This document shows, in pieces, positions 17,500 through 25,994 of a stretch of DNA of 64,000 nucleotides. The translations under genes and the position numbers were made by a program. The first letter of the stretch is position 1, and every line of letters begins with the position of its first letter. The notes under the pieces were generated by a model. The model did no database searches, was not told the origin of the DNA, and worked only from the letters and a program-made list of their open reading frames with translations. This DNA comes from Herbaspirillum robiniae (lineage in GTDB: Bacteria; Pseudomonadota; Gammaproteobacteria; Burkholderiales; Burkholderiaceae_D), in contig NZ_NJGU01000001.1 of the NCBI RefSeq assembly GCF_002213415.1, forward strand, positions 310,001 to 374,000, written 5' to 3'.

Positions 17500-19104
17500 A
17501 TGAAGTTCGATGTCGCCATCATCGGCAGCGGTCTGGCCGGTCTTTCTGTTGCACTCCACCTCGCCGAAAAGCACAAGGTCGTCGTCATCTCCAAGGGCGA
17601 ACTGCTCGACGGCGCCAGCAACTGGGCCCAGGGCGGCATCGCCGCCGTGCTCGACTCCGGCGACAGCCATGACCAGCACATCGACGACACCCTGGTGGCC
17701 GGCGCGGGACTATGCGACGAAGGCGCCACGCGCTACATCGTCGAACACGGCCGCGAGGCCATCGAGTGGCTGATCGCGCAAGGCGTGCCGTTCACGCGCG
17801 ACGCCAGCGCCGAACTGGGCTACCACCTGACGCGCGAAGGCGGCCACAGCCAGCGCCGCATCATCCACGCCGCCGACGCCACCGGCCATGCGGTGCAGGT
17901 GACGCTGGAGCAGCGCGTGCGCGCCCATCCCAACATCACGCTGCTGGAGCATCACTGCGCCATCGACCTGATCCACTCGCGCAAGCTCGATCCCCAGGCC
18001 GAACCGCGCTGCCTGGGACTGTACGTGCAGGACACGCGCGCCGGCCGGGTGCTGGCCATCGCGGCGGCGCGCACGGTGCTGGCCACCGGCGGCGCCGGCA
18101 AGGTCTACCTGTACACCTCCAACCCCGACTCGGCCACCGGCGACGGCATCGCCATGGCCTGGCGCGCGGGCTGCCGCGTGGCCAACATGGAGTTCATCCA
18201 GTTCCACCCGACCTGCCTCTACCACCCTTACGCCAAGTCCTTCCTGATCAGCGAAGCGCTGCGCGGCGAAGGGGCGTTGCTGAAGCTGCCGCCGTCGGCC
18301 GGCGCCGCCGCCGGCACCCGCTTCATGCCGGAACATGACGAACGCGCCGAACTGGCGCCGCGCGACATCGTGGCGCGCGCCATCGACTTCGAGATGAAAA
18401 AGCGCGGCCTCGACCATGTCGACCTCGACATCAGCCACCAGAGCCCGGAATTCATCCGCGAACACTTCCCGACCATCATGGCGCGCTGCCTGGAGTTCGG
18501 CATCGACATCACCCGACAGCCGATTCCGGTGGTGCCGGCGGCGCACTACACCTGCGGCGGCGTGGTCACCGACATGGCCGGCCGCACCGACCTGCCCGGC
18601 CTGCACGCGGTCGGCGAGACCGCCTACACCGGCCTACACGGCGCCAACCGGCTGGCCAGCAACTCGCTGCTGGAATGCCTGGTGCTGGGACGCTCGGCGG
18701 CGGCCGACATCGAGCAGGGACTGGCCGCCGACCGGAGCGTCGCCGATGTGCCGGCCTGGGACGAAAGCCGCGTCACCGACGCCGACGAGGAAGTGGTGAT
18801 CGCCCACAACTGGGACGAGCTGCGCCGCTTCATGTGGAACTACGTCAGCATCGTGCGCACCGACAAGCGGCTGGAACGCGCCCAGCACCGCATCGCGCTG
18901 CTCAAGGAAGAGATCGCCGAGTACTACGCCAACTTCCGCATCTCGCGCGACCTGCTGGAATTGCGCAACCTGGTCGACGTGGCCCAGCTGATCGTGGCCA
19001 GCGCGCTGACGCGCAAGGAAAGCCGCGGCCTGCATTTCAGCCAGGACTATCCGCGCACCCTGCCGCGCGCCACGCCGACCATCCTGCCCGGCAAGGACGC
19101 CTAG
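17500..19104 (+). CDS. nadB: L-aspartate oxidase
   Basis: The flavoenzyme (534 residues) that oxidises L-aspartate to iminoaspartate, the first step of de novo NAD synthesis; NadA then condenses the product to quinolinate. The FAD dinucleotide motif [17 protein letters not shown] is at residues 6-22, the family motif [11 protein letters not shown] near residue 45, the active-site region HYTCGGV near 350, and [15 protein letters not shown] near 380. A GTG at 17485 is in frame, but the ATG at 17500 gives the normal N terminus [11 protein letters not shown]. nadC and nadA lie about 9.5 kb away on the other strand, so the pathway is split within this window. Confidence 0.97.
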   Translation: MKFDVAIIGSGLAGLSVALHLAEKHKVVVISKGELLDGASNWAQGGIAAVLDSGDSHDQHIDDTLVAGAGLCDEGATRYIVEHGREAIEWLIAQGVPFTRDASAELGYHLTREGGHSQRRIIHAADATGHAVQVTLEQRVRAHPNITLLEHHCAIDLIHSRKLDPQAEPRCLGLYVQDTRAGRVLAIAAARTVLATGGAGKVYLYTSNPDSATGDGIAMAWRAGCRVANMEFIQFHPTCLYHPYAKSFLISEALRGEGALLKLPPSAGAAAGTRFMPEHDERAELAPRDIVARAIDFEMKKRGLDHVDLDISHQSPEFIREHFPTIMARCLEFGIDITRQPIPVVPAAHYTCGGVVTDMAGRTDLPGLHAVGETAYTGLHGANRLASNSLLECLVLGRSAAADIEQGLAADRSVADVPAWDESRVTDADEEVVIAHNWDELRRFMWNYVSIVRTDKRLERAQHRIALLKEEIAEYYANFRISRDLLELRNLVDVAQLIVASALTRKESRGLHFSQDYPRTLPRATPTILPGKDA

Positions 19105-19213
19105 CCGCCGTGCGCGGGTGACGCCCTGCAACATGGATTGTCCTTGCCAGGCGAGGCGTGCGGCGACTAGCATTTCAGCAAGGGTCAAGGCCGCCAGCGC
19201 CAGGGAGATCATC

Positions 19214-19492
19214 ATGAGCATCACCCGCATCAACAACTTCCGGGCGCGCGAGCATCACGCCGCCGACCTGAAGAACTTCCTGGCCGGCATTCTGCCGGCG
19301 ATCCGCGCCTCGGCCGGCTGCCAGTCCTGCGAGCTGCTGCAGGACCATGCCGATCCGTCTCGTATCGTGATCGTGGAAACCTGGGACAGCATCGAAGCGC
19401 ATCGCGAATCGCTGTCGCACGTGACGCCGGAGAGCATCCGCCAGGCCAAGGTGTTCCTCGCCGAGGCGCCCAGCGGGGCCTATTACTCCTGA
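19214..19492 (+). CDS. Antibiotic biosynthesis monooxygenase-fold (ABM) protein
   Basis: A 92-residue protein with the ABM/YgiN-type dimeric alpha-beta barrel pattern: ITRINNFRAREHHAADLKNFL at the start, SAGCQSCELLQD in the middle and VIVETWDSIEAHRESLSH toward the end. Such proteins may oxidise quinones or degrade small molecules without a cofactor, or only bind ligands. The frame is open from 19118, but the ATG at 19214 has GGGAG upstream and gives the usual length. It follows nadB by 109 bases and has a tandem repeat across its stop codon. Substrate unknown. Confidence 0.8.
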   Translation: MSITRINNFRAREHHAADLKNFLAGILPAIRASAGCQSCELLQDHADPSRIVIVETWDSIEAHRESLSHVTPESIRQAKVFLAEAPSGAYYS

Positions 19493-19520
19493 GCATTACT
19501 CCTGAGCATTACTCCTGAAT
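19482..19520 (+). repeat. 13-base tandem repeat, three copies, over the ABM stop codon
   Basis: The unit ATTACTCCTGAGC occurs at 19482-19494 and 19495-19507, with a third copy (last three bases different) at 19508-19520. The stop codon TGA is inside the first unit, so copy-number change would not alter the protein. It is probably a replication-slippage duplication. Confidence 0.9.
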
Positions 19521-19701
19521 CGCCGCGCTCGGGGATCCTTCCGACCCGGGCCTATTTCCCGCCTGCCGGCTTGCCGCCGCCCCCGGGCGCTGGTGTAATA
19601 TCCGCCATCGATCGCCCGGGCGTATTGGCATATTGATTGGTATGCCGCCCGCACCTTGATCGCCCCCATATCACCTTTAATCCATTGCGGAACGCCAGCC
19701 C

Positions 19702-22008
19702 GTGCAACGGTCTTCTTTTGCCTACGCGCGCCCCCGAGCGCGCCTGTCCCTTCTTGCGGCCGTCGCCGCCCTGCTGCTCGCATCCGGTGTCGCCCCAGCG
19801 GCCCGGGCCGATGAGCCATCGCTGCCCCAGGCGACACAGCCCGGCCAGAAGCGCCCCCGCATCTGCCTGGTGCTCTCGGGCGGCGGCGCGCGCGGCTATG
19901 CCCACCTGGGCGTGCTGCAATACCTGGAGAAACTGCATGTGCCGGTCGACTGCATCGCCGGCACCAGCATGGGCGCGCTGATCGGCGGCCTGTACGCCAG
20001 CGGCCTGTCGGCCGAGGAACTGGAGCATCGCCTGTCGGCGACCAACCTGTCGGACATCGCCTTCGACCGCAATGACCGCGCCCAGCTGCCGCAATCGCAG
20101 CGTGAGGACGAATACCAGTATCCGATCTCGATCTCGGCCGGCTACGACGAAGGCAAACTCAAGCTCGCGCCCGGCCTGGTCCAGGGCAACAACCTGCTGA
20201 CGCTGCTGCAGAACTGGACCGCCCAGCTGCCGGCCAACATCGACTTCAACCGTTTGCCCATCCCGTTCCGGGCGGTGGCCACCGACCTGAGCCAGGGCAC
20301 CAAGGTGGAAATGGGCGAAGGCTCGCTGCCGCGCGCCATGCGCGCCAGCATGGCCGTGCCCGGCCTGTTCGCGCCGTTTCGCGTGGGGGAGCGCACCCTG
20401 GTCGACGGCGGCCTGGTGAGCAACCTGCCGGTGCAGACGGCGCGGGAGATGGGCGCCGACGTGGTGATCGCCGTCAATATCGCCACGCCGCTGCAGGACG
20501 CCGCGGCGCTGCAATCGCCCACGGCGGTGGCGCAGCAGATGGTGGGCATCCTGATCCAGCAGAACGTGCAGGCGCAGAAGGCCCTCCTGGGCGCGCGCGA
20601 CGTGCTGGTCGAGCCGCAGCTGGCGGGCATCTCCTTCACCGATTTCGCGCGCGGCAAGGATGGCGTCAACGCCGGCTGGGATGCCGCGCAACGCCAGAGC
20701 GCGCGCCTCACCGAGCTGTCGCTGCCGCCCTCGCAATGGCAGGCCTACCTGGCCGAGCGCGCGCGCAACGGCAGCGCGCTGGCCAAGGGCACCCGCATCG
20801 ACGCCATCGAGGTCCGCAGCGGCGCGCACATCCCGGCCGATTACGTGCGCGGCAAGCTGACCGTGAAGGAAGGCGACGTCTATGACGGCGCCGAGCTCAA
20901 TCGCCAGCTGTCGGCGCTGTCGACCAACGGCGACTTCAACGGCGTGACGCAGGAGATGGTCACCCGCGACGGGCGCAACGTGCTGGTGGTGGATGCGGAA
21001 GAGAAATCCTGGGGGCCGCAATACCTGCTGTTCGGCCTGGGCCTGTCCAACAGTTTCAACGGCCGCGGCGGCTACAACCTGCAGATCGGCCACCGCTACC
21101 CGTGGATGAACGCCAGCGGGCTGGAGTGGCGCAACGACCTGGTGCTGGGCAATACCCGCATGAGCCTGCAGAGCGAATTGCGCCAGCCGGTGTGGGGCAG
21201 CACCGGCGCCTATGTGGCGCCCTATGTGGAGCTCAGCCGGCGCTACCTGGACTACTACCTGGACGGCAGCGATGTGAAGGCGTCCCCGCTCAACGAATAC
21301 CGCATCGACACCGCCATCGCCGGCGTCGACCTGGGCCTGCCGCTGGCGCGCCTGGGCGAGGTGCGCCTGGGCGTGAACTACCGGCACCAGAGCTATTCCC
21401 CCACTTACGACTACGGCCAGTCGCTGCCCAGCGGCAGCGACGGCCAGCCCGCGGCCCGTGTGCGGCTGACCATCGATCAGCTGGACGATGTGCTGTTCCC
21501 GCGCAAGGGCTACTACATCTACGCCGAGGCCAACCACGGTTTCGGCGGCAGCGACGCGCGCTACTCCGACGTACAGGCCAAGACGCTGTGGGCCTTCGGC
21601 AGCGGGCTCAACACCATCAACATCGCCCTGGAAGGCGCCCGCAGCCTGTCGGCCAACGAAGCCAGCCCCGGCAGCAGCGGCATAGGATTCACGCTGGGCG
21701 GCTTCCAGCGCCTGTCGGCCTATGCGCCGGACCAGTTCTCCGGCAACTACCTGTTATATGGCCGTGTCACCTGGCTGCGCGACCTCAACCAGTACAGCCT
21801 GGCCGGCCTGCGCAATCCGGTGCTGGGCACCAGCCTGGAGGCGGGCAACGTCTGGCAGTCCAGGGACAATTTCGGCGACGGGCCCTACAAGACCAGCGCC
21901 AGCGTTTTCCTGGGCGGCAACAGCGCGGTCGGGCCGATCTACTTCGGCGTCGCCGTGGGGCAGCGCGGCGTGTGGAACGTCTACATGCAGCTGGGACGGG
22001 TATTCTGA
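19702..22008 (+). CDS. Patatin-like type Vd autotransporter (PlpD family)
   Basis: A 768-residue outer-membrane-anchored or secreted lipase. Signal peptide about residues 1-36 (cleavage after AARA), then a patatin domain with oxyanion motif GGGARG (60-65), catalytic serine S89 in GTSMG and aspartate D235 in DGG, which form the Ser-Asp dyad. A POTRA-like segment follows at about 345-425 and a 16-strand BamA-type barrel to the C-terminal phenylalanine. This order is that of PlpD of Pseudomonas aeruginosa, the prototype of type Vd secretion, with similar length (728 residues there). Start is GTG; the alternative ATGs are in other frames. Probable phospholipase A1; target membrane unknown. Confidence 0.92.
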   Translation: MQRSSFAYARPRARLSLLAAVAALLLASGVAPAARADEPSLPQATQPGQKRPRICLVLSGGGARGYAHLGVLQYLEKLHVPVDCIAGTSMGALIGGLYASGLSAEELEHRLSATNLSDIAFDRNDRAQLPQSQREDEYQYPISISAGYDEGKLKLAPGLVQGNNLLTLLQNWTAQLPANIDFNRLPIPFRAVATDLSQGTKVEMGEGSLPRAMRASMAVPGLFAPFRVGERTLVDGGLVSNLPVQTAREMGADVVIAVNIATPLQDAAALQSPTAVAQQMVGILIQQNVQAQKALLGARDVLVEPQLAGISFTDFARGKDGVNAGWDAAQRQSARLTELSLPPSQWQAYLAERARNGSALAKGTRIDAIEVRSGAHIPADYVRGKLTVKEGDVYDGAELNRQLSALSTNGDFNGVTQEMVTRDGRNVLVVDAEEKSWGPQYLLFGLGLSNSFNGRGGYNLQIGHRYPWMNASGLEWRNDLVLGNTRMSLQSELRQPVWGSTGAYVAPYVELSRRYLDYYLDGSDVKASPLNEYRIDTAIAGVDLGLPLARLGEVRLGVNYRHQSYSPTYDYGQSLPSGSDGQPAARVRLTIDQLDDVLFPRKGYYIYAEANHGFGGSDARYSDVQAKTLWAFGSGLNTINIALEGARSLSANEASPGSSGIGFTLGGFQRLSAYAPDQFSGNYLLYGRVTWLRDLNQYSLAGLRNPVLGTSLEAGNVWQSRDNFGDGPYKTSASVFLGGNSAVGPIYFGVAVGQRGVWNVYMQLGRVF

Positions 22009-22027
22009 GGCGCGCCCCGGCGCGGGC

Positions 22028-22849
22028 TTACTCCGGCGCCGCGGCCGCGGCGCGTTCGCGACGCCGCACGCGGACTTCCTGGGGCGGATAACCGAAGAAT
22101 TCGAGCACGCTGTTGGCGACCTGGTCGCGGTCGTTGTCCACGCAGATCATGTGATAGCTGTTTTCCAGCACCACCACGCGCGTATCGGCGATCTGCTCCC
22201 TGAGGAATTCCGCCGAACGCAGGCTGGTCAGCTCGTCCTCGCGGGCATGCACCACCAGCGCGCTGGCCTTGATGTTCTTCGCGCCCGCCATGGCCCAGCC
22301 GCGCAGGCGGTCGACCTGCTTCACGCAGATCAGCGGCACCCAGCGGTAATGGAAGTTGTCGCCGCGTTCGAACTTGGCCTTCACCACCGCGCGCACCAGC
22401 GTGTTCTTGATGCCGAAGGGCTCGCCCTCCTCCACCTTCATGCGCGTGGCCAGGCCCGGGATGAAGTAGAACAGCTTGCGCAGCGCGGCATACCAGGGCG
22501 TGGACCAGCCGTCGATATAGATCGGCGGCGCCAGCGTGACCAGCTTGCCCTGCGCCGGACCGTGCTGCACGCGCTCGGCCAGCACCAGCGCCACCAGCGC
22601 GCCCATGCACATGCCCATGATGTGCAGCTGGTCGTACTGCGGCTGCAGCTCGCGGTACTGCGCCACCACGGCGTCTATCCATTGCTCGGCGCGCACGCCG
22701 GCCAGGTCTTCGGGCGTGGTGCCGTGGCCGGCCAGCGTGATGGCGTGCGTCTCCACCCCGGCCTTGGCCAGGATCTTGTGCATCGAGCCCAGGTCGTACT
22801 GGGTGCCGCCCAGCCCGTGGATGAGCAAGGCGCCGACACGGCCGCTCAT
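22028..22849 (-). CDS. Alpha/beta hydrolase with cysteine nucleophile
   Basis: A 273-residue alpha/beta hydrolase. The oxyanion loop IHGLGG is at residues 10-15. The nucleophile elbow reads GMCMG, with cysteine C81 where carboxylesterases of this type have serine. The acid D205 (HAREDELTS) and histidine H233 (NSYHMICVD) complete a Cys-Asp-His triad like that of dienelactone hydrolases. The overall layout is that of the carboxylesterase/monoacylglycerol lipase group (serine aminopeptidase S33 fold). Its ATG overlaps the stop of the MASE1 gene (TAATG), so the two are translationally coupled. No signal peptide. Substrate unknown; a thioester or lactone would suit a cysteine nucleophile. Confidence 0.85.
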   Translation of the reverse strand: MSGRVGALLIHGLGGTQYDLGSMHKILAKAGVETHAITLAGHGTTPEDLAGVRAEQWIDAVVAQYRELQPQYDQLHIMGMCMGALVALVLAERVQHGPAQGKLVTLAPPIYIDGWSTPWYAALRKLFYFIPGLATRMKVEEGEPFGIKNTLVRAVVKAKFERGDNFHYRWVPLICVKQVDRLRGWAMAGAKNIKASALVVHAREDELTSLRSAEFLREQIADTRVVVLENSYHMICVDNDRDQVANSVLEFFGYPPQEVRVRRRERAAAAAPE

Positions 22850-24153
22850 TACGCGCTCCGGCCTGCGGGCGTTGGCGCATCCCCTGCGTCGGTGAAGCGC
22901 CAGACGCCGGCCACCAGCGCCAGCTGGTCCTCGGCATCGAGCAGGCTGCGGCTGGCGTCGAGCACCACCGCGCCGCTGCCGTCGAGCCGGAACGGCATGT
23001 CGGCGCGCTCGTCGCCGTCAGCGCCGTCGGCGGTGTCGCCGCCATCGAGCAGGCGCCGGCGCAGGCGCGCCTGGTCCAGCGGAGACACCAGCGCCAGCAC
23101 CTGGTCCAGCGTGCGCAGCTGCGCCGCCGGACGGCCCAGCAGGGCCTCGACATCGCCGCTCCAGGTGAAGGTGAGTTGCTGCGGATCGAGCGTATAGGCC
23201 AGCTGCCGGCTGGCCGACAGCGACAGTTCGACCTCGGTTTTCCAGCGCGCGACATCCTCGTGCAACTGCTCGCGCGTGGTCTTGAGCGCGCTGATGAGCA
23301 GCGACAGCAGCGACGCCACCGCCAGGTAGACCTGCAGCTCCAGCAAGGCATTGCTGGAATGCAGCTGCACCAGCTCGACGAAGGGCCCGCGGCCCAGGGA
23401 GTTGTAGACGAAGGCCATGAGCGAGAGCACCACCACCGACAGCGCGCCGCCGCGGCCGCCCCAGAGGATCGTCACCAGCGCGATGAAGAACAGCGGCACG
23501 TAGCTGGTCGAGAAGCTGACGTCGAACACCAGCCGGTCGATGTCGCTATCGAAGGCCAGGTAGGCCGAGACCACCATCGCGATGAACGAGCCCAGGCCAA
23601 GCAGGAATTCGGTGCGCGCGATGCCGCCCGAGCGGGTGGCGCGAAACTGCGACCAGCCGGCCAGCACCGGCGTCATGATCAGGATGCCCACCAGGTCGGA
23701 CATGGCCCAGATGCGCAGCGTCTGCCAGAACGGCTGGCCCTGGGTCAGCTGGAACCACGCGGCGCCGAACAGGCCGCTGACCACGCTGGCGCCCACGCCT
23801 ATCATCAGCAGGCCGCGCACGAAGAACAGCCCCTCCATCGGGAACGGGGCGCGCCGCACCAGCCACACGGCGATCGCGGCCACGCCGATTTCGTCCAGCG
23901 AGAACAGCATCATGCGCAGCAGGTCGCGCTGCTCGACCCAGCCCAGCAAGACCTGGGCGGCCACCAGCAGCACCAGCAGCGGGAACCAGCGCGCCGTGGG
24001 CGTGAGCAGCAGCGCGCCGACCGTGATGCCGGCCGGCAGCCAGATGTAGCCGCTGGCGATGAAGGCGCCGTTGAGCTCATGCGAGGTGAAGCCGAACAGG
24101 AAATAGACGACAGCCCACGCCAGCGGCGCGACGAGATAATTTGATTTCACCAT
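22849..24153 (-). CDS. MASE1-domain membrane sensor with C-terminal PAS-like domain
   Basis: A 434-residue membrane protein with a MASE1 sensory domain of about eight helices (residues 5-300), including the landmarks SGYIWLPAGITVGALLL, LFSLDEIGVAAIAVWLVRR and GRGGALSVVVLSLMAFVYNSLGRGPF. A short amphipathic linker leads to a PAS-like region at about 325-420 (LTFTWSGDVEALLGRP, LVSPLDQARLRRRLLDGG). MASE1 normally feeds a histidine kinase or GGDEF output; none is present here. The ATG at 24153 is preferred over the upstream in-frame start at 24243 because it places the first helix at the N terminus. Coupled to the downstream hydrolase gene. Confidence 0.82.
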   Translation of the reverse strand: MVKSNYLVAPLAWAVVYFLFGFTSHELNGAFIASGYIWLPAGITVGALLLTPTARWFPLLVLLVAAQVLLGWVEQRDLLRMMLFSLDEIGVAAIAVWLVRRAPFPMEGLFFVRGLLMIGVGASVVSGLFGAAWFQLTQGQPFWQTLRIWAMSDLVGILIMTPVLAGWSQFRATRSGGIARTEFLLGLGSFIAMVVSAYLAFDSDIDRLVFDVSFSTSYVPLFFIALVTILWGGRGGALSVVVLSLMAFVYNSLGRGPFVELVQLHSSNALLELQVYLAVASLLSLLISALKTTREQLHEDVARWKTEVELSLSASRQLAYTLDPQQLTFTWSGDVEALLGRPAAQLRTLDQVLALVSPLDQARLRRRLLDGGDTADGADGDERADMPFRLDGSGAVVLDASRSLLDAEDQLALVAGVWRFTDAGDAPTPAGRSA

Positions 24154-24348
24154 GGGTCCCCGGAGATGAAGGCGGTGCGTGGTTTGCCGCGATGTGCCGC
24201 AATATGCCGCGTATAGCCGTCGCTTGTTGACGCCTATTGCCACCTGTTGCCGCTTACTACGGTCACGCGGCAGCTGCGCGCAATTTTAGCAGGCGCTTGC
24301 CGCGGCGCATCTTCCTTACATGTGTGCAGATCAAGGCCATATGTGTAA

Positions 24349-24367
24349 AATGCGAACAATTCTCATT
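24349..24367. promoter_or_regulatory. Fur-like box upstream of the FecI-type sigma gene
   Basis: AATGCGAACAATTCTCATT is a 19-base imperfect palindrome (AATG-GAA and TTC-CATT arms) ending 14 bases before the sigma start. It shares AATTCTCATT with the site at 39475. Position and symmetry fit Fur repression of an iron-starvation cassette. Confidence 0.7.
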
Positions 24368-24381
24368 AAAGTTTGACATCG

Positions 24382-24903
24382 ATGGCCGCCCCCGACATCA
24401 GCGTCTCCGACCGCGCTCCCGCAGCCGACTTCAGCCTGCTCTACACGCAGCATCACGGCTGGCTGCATCAATGGCTGCGCGGCAAGCTGGGCAACGCCTT
24501 CGACGCCGCCGACCTGGCCCACGACACCTTCCTGCGCGTGCTGGCCGGACGCAGGGTAGCCGACATCAACGAGCCGCGCGCCTACCTGACGACCGTCGCC
24601 CGCGGCATCCTGGTCAACTGGTACCAGCGCCGCGCGCTGGAAACCAGCTTCCTGGAGGCGCTGGCCCTGCTGCCCGAAGCCCAGGCGCCCTCGGCGGAAC
24701 ACCAGCACATCATCCTGGAAACCCTGGCCCAGGTCGACGCCATGCTCGACACCCTGCCCGCGCGGGCCAAGAACGCCTTCCTGCTGTCGCAACTGGAGGG
24801 GCTGAAGTACGAGGAAATCGCCGAGCGCCTGGGCTGCTCGCTGATCAGCGTCAAGCGCTACATGAAGCAGGCCTTCCTGGCCTGCCTCACGCTGATGGAA
24901 TGA
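24382..24903 (+). CDS. ECF sigma factor, FecI type (iron starvation)
   Basis: A 173-residue extracytoplasmic-function sigma factor with region 2 (YTQHHGWLHQWLRGKLG, DAADLAHDTFLRVL, about residues 20-60) and region 4 (LPARAKNAFLLSQLEGLKYEEIAERLGCS, about 125-155). The pattern is that of FecI, which directs transcription of a TonB receptor gene when the receptor signals ligand. The ATG at 24382 is chosen; an in-frame TTG lies nine bases earlier. A Fur-like box precedes it and the anti-sigma gene overlaps its stop by four bases. Confidence 0.93.
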   Translation: MAAPDISVSDRAPAADFSLLYTQHHGWLHQWLRGKLGNAFDAADLAHDTFLRVLAGRRVADINEPRAYLTTVARGILVNWYQRRALETSFLEALALLPEAQAPSAEHQHIILETLAQVDAMLDTLPARAKNAFLLSQLEGLKYEEIAERLGCSLISVKRYMKQAFLACLTLME

Positions 24904-25886
24904 GCATGCGCGGCCACTCCAGCGCCGGCGCCATCGACGCCCGCATCCTCGACCAGGCGGCCGAATGGCTGGTGCGCCTGCACGACGGCAACGCCTCCGA
25001 GGCCGACCGCCGGGACTGCCGCATCTGGCAAAACGCCAGCCCTGAACATGCCCGCGCCTGGGCCCGCGCCGAGGCGCTGATGAACAAGCTCGGCACGCTT
25101 CCTCCCGAACTGGCCATGCCGGTCCTGCAGCGCCCGACCGCGCCGGCGCGGCGGGCGGCGCTGGCCAAGCTGGCCGGCCTGATCGCCGCGGTTCCGGCTG
25201 CCTGGCTGGGCTGGCGCACGCTGCAAGACAGCGGCCTGACAGCCGACCACCGCACCGCCACCGGCCAGCGACGCGACATCCGCCTGGCCGACGGCACCCG
25301 CGTCATGCTCAACAGCGGCAGCGCCATCGACGTGCGCTTCGACGGACAGCGCCGGCTGCTCCGGCTGCGCAGCGGCGAGATCATGGTCACCACCGCCCCG
25401 GATACGGCCGCATCGCCGCGCCCGTTCTACGTGGAGACCGCCGAGGGCATGCTGCAGGCGCTGGGCACGCGCTTCTCGGTGCGGCAGGACGACGGCCGCA
25501 GCCGGCTGGCGGTGTTCGAGCACGCCGTACGCATCGAGCCGCGCCGCCTGCCGGCTTCGGCCTGGCTGACCGTGCCGGCCGGCAGCAAGGCCACGTTTTC
25601 GGCCGACGCCATCGACGCCCTGCAGCCCGCCGGCGCAGCCGACGACGCCTGGACGCAGGGCATGCTGCTGGCCGACAACATGCGCCTGGCCGATTTCACG
25701 GCCGAGCTGGCGCGCCACAGGCCCGGCCTGCTGCGCTGCGAGCCGGACGTGGCCGAGCTGCGCGTGTCCGGCACCTTCCCGCTGGACCAGCCGGACCAGA
25801 TCCTCAGCATGCTGGTCTCGACCTACCCGGTCCAGGCCATGCGCCGCTTCGGCGGCTACTGGGTGACGCTGTCGGCGCGGAGTTGA
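24900..25886 (+). CDS. FecR-type anti-sigma/signal transducer
   Basis: A 328-residue inner-membrane regulator that passes the signal from a TonB receptor to the FecI-type sigma factor. The N-terminal cytoplasmic part (DQAAEWLVRLHDGNASEADRRD-type, residues 14-45) is the DUF4880 domain, a single membrane segment lies near residues 85-105 (LAGLIAAVPAAWLGW), and the FecR periplasmic domain (DIRLADGTRVMLNSGSAIDV, about 120-250) follows. The C-terminal STN-like tail interacts with the receptor. The ATG overlaps the sigma stop as ATGA. The frame is open far upstream (24237), which is a shadow of the sigma gene. Confidence 0.93.
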   Translation: MSMRGHSSAGAIDARILDQAAEWLVRLHDGNASEADRRDCRIWQNASPEHARAWARAEALMNKLGTLPPELAMPVLQRPTAPARRAALAKLAGLIAAVPAAWLGWRTLQDSGLTADHRTATGQRRDIRLADGTRVMLNSGSAIDVRFDGQRRLLRLRSGEIMVTTAPDTAASPRPFYVETAEGMLQALGTRFSVRQDDGRSRLAVFEHAVRIEPRRLPASAWLTVPAGSKATFSADAIDALQPAGAADDAWTQGMLLADNMRLADFTAELARHRPGLLRCEPDVAELRVSGTFPLDQPDQILSMLVSTYPVQAMRRFGGYWVTLSARS

Positions 25887-25994
25887 TGGTTTGCCGCGCG
25901 CCGGAAATTATTTTTCGCCATCCGCTGATACTTTTTTCGATCCTGGCTGGCAATGGAAGTGAAACCACCTTCTTCCATTGAAAGGATCCGCCCG

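Noticed and set aside
19552..21537. 661-codon minus-strand open frame
   Set aside because: Shadow of the patatin gene; Gln/His/Ala-rich composition typical for antisense frames in GC-rich DNA.
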